Source: CAXBID01 sp963815305 (GTDB lineage: Bacteria; Bacteroidota; Bacteroidia; Flavobacteriales; Flavobacteriaceae). From it: a DNA stretch of 64,000 nucleotides. Position numbers and translations under genes: made by a program. The notes beneath the pieces are model-generated. The model was not told the origin of the DNA, did no database searches, and saw nothing but the letters and a program-made list of their open reading frames with translations. Below are positions 63,830-64,000 of this stretch, piece after piece (within the stretch, counting starts at the first letter, position 1; the number at the start of each line of letters is the position of its first letter). The stretch lies in assembly GCA_963815305.1 (NCBI GenBank), contig CAWFFW010000001.1, forward strand, positions 2,790,001 through 2,854,000. Direction: 5' to 3'.

Positions 63830-64000
63830 CTACAAATCAAACTTTATGCCTTGTGCTAAAGGTAATTCAGTAGTATAATTAATCGTATTCGTTTGTCTGC
63901 GCATATAAACTTTCCAAGCATCAGAACCTGATTCGCGACCGCCACCTGTATCTTTTTCACCTCCAAAAGCACCACCAATCTCGGCTCCAGAGGTTCCAAT
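63830..64000 (-). CDS. ALDH7-type aldehyde dehydrogenase, 3' end only
   Basis: The last 56 codons of a gene that begins beyond the window edge. The text IGTSGAEIGGAFGGEKDTGG...GRESGSDAWKVYMRRQTNTI...ELPLAQGIKFDL matches the C-terminus of the ALDH7A1/AmaB group (aminoadipate-semialdehyde dehydrogenases, lysine breakdown). The catalytic Cys and NAD-binding parts lie outside the window. Confidence 0.85.
   Translation of the reverse strand: MGTSGAEIGGAFGGEKDTGGGRESGSDAWKVYMRRQTNTINYTTELPLAQGIKFDL

Overview
This window looks like a chromosomal segment of a marine-type member of the Flavobacteriaceae (Bacteroidota). It is AT-rich and rarely uses Shine-Dalgarno sites. It carries an aerotolerance operon in the order moxR-DUF58-batF-like-batA-batB-batC-batD-batE, a yicC-gmk-nadD block, a DUF1501/DUF1800 pair, and many lipoproteins with Bacteroidota-type lipoboxes. 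No rRNA, tRNA or CRISPR array was recognised.

Layout. (1) 1-2820 is accessory. It holds an IS110-family transposase with a structured non-coding leader. Next come three related ~130-bp imperfect palindromes that alternate with small genes: a ParD/ParE toxin-antitoxin pair with its own operator, and a thioredoxin-like gene that starts abruptly at a palindrome edge. The arrangement resembles an integron cassette array, but the repeats are not canonical attC sites and no integrase is present. (2) 3000-20550 looks like a stress island. It carries a large-subunit catalase with a PfpI-like tail, DUF2383 and YciF-type ferritin-like proteins, PRC-barrel and DUF421 proteins, a Pmp3/YqaE peptide, two AraC regulators, and a response regulator next to a PAS histidine kinase. 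It is bracketed by a 12-bp direct repeat (CCACCTTGAGTA), each copy followed by a hairpin, and its right end holds a decayed BfmA/BtgA-like mobilization gene. (3) 20700-26300 is a DAB inorganic-carbon operon (dabA, dabB and two small upstream genes) with a divergent LysR regulator. (4) 26370-33840 holds an FGE-like lipoprotein, yicC-gmk-nadD, a DUF2914 protein, a BON/LysM protein and gpsA. (5) 33919-36280 includes a WYL regulator, GyrI-like and DUF1801 module inserted among core genes. (6) 36281-43713 holds pheS, cvpA and a second inorganic-carbon-type cluster: SulP transporter, Usp, beta-carbonic anhydrase, SulP transporter. (7) 43800-53511 is the Bat operon. (8) 53743-64000 holds a DUF4382 lipoprotein, an SDR, an AlbA_2/Schlafen-like protein, DUF1501/DUF1800, a PIF1/RecD-like helicase, two envelope proteins and the 3' end of an ALDH7-type dehydrogenase.

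Four genes (EEP nuclease, a membrane protein, YciF and a GyrI-like protein) are each split by one frameshift, and in all four the frame is restored by removing a single base. Either these loci are decaying or the sequence carries insertion errors, and this affects how the island should be read. The strongest leads for new biology are the palindrome-delimited cassette array at 1301-2812, a possible IS110 bridge RNA at 1126-1260, and the coexistence of DAB with a SulP/carbonic anhydrase cluster in one short region.
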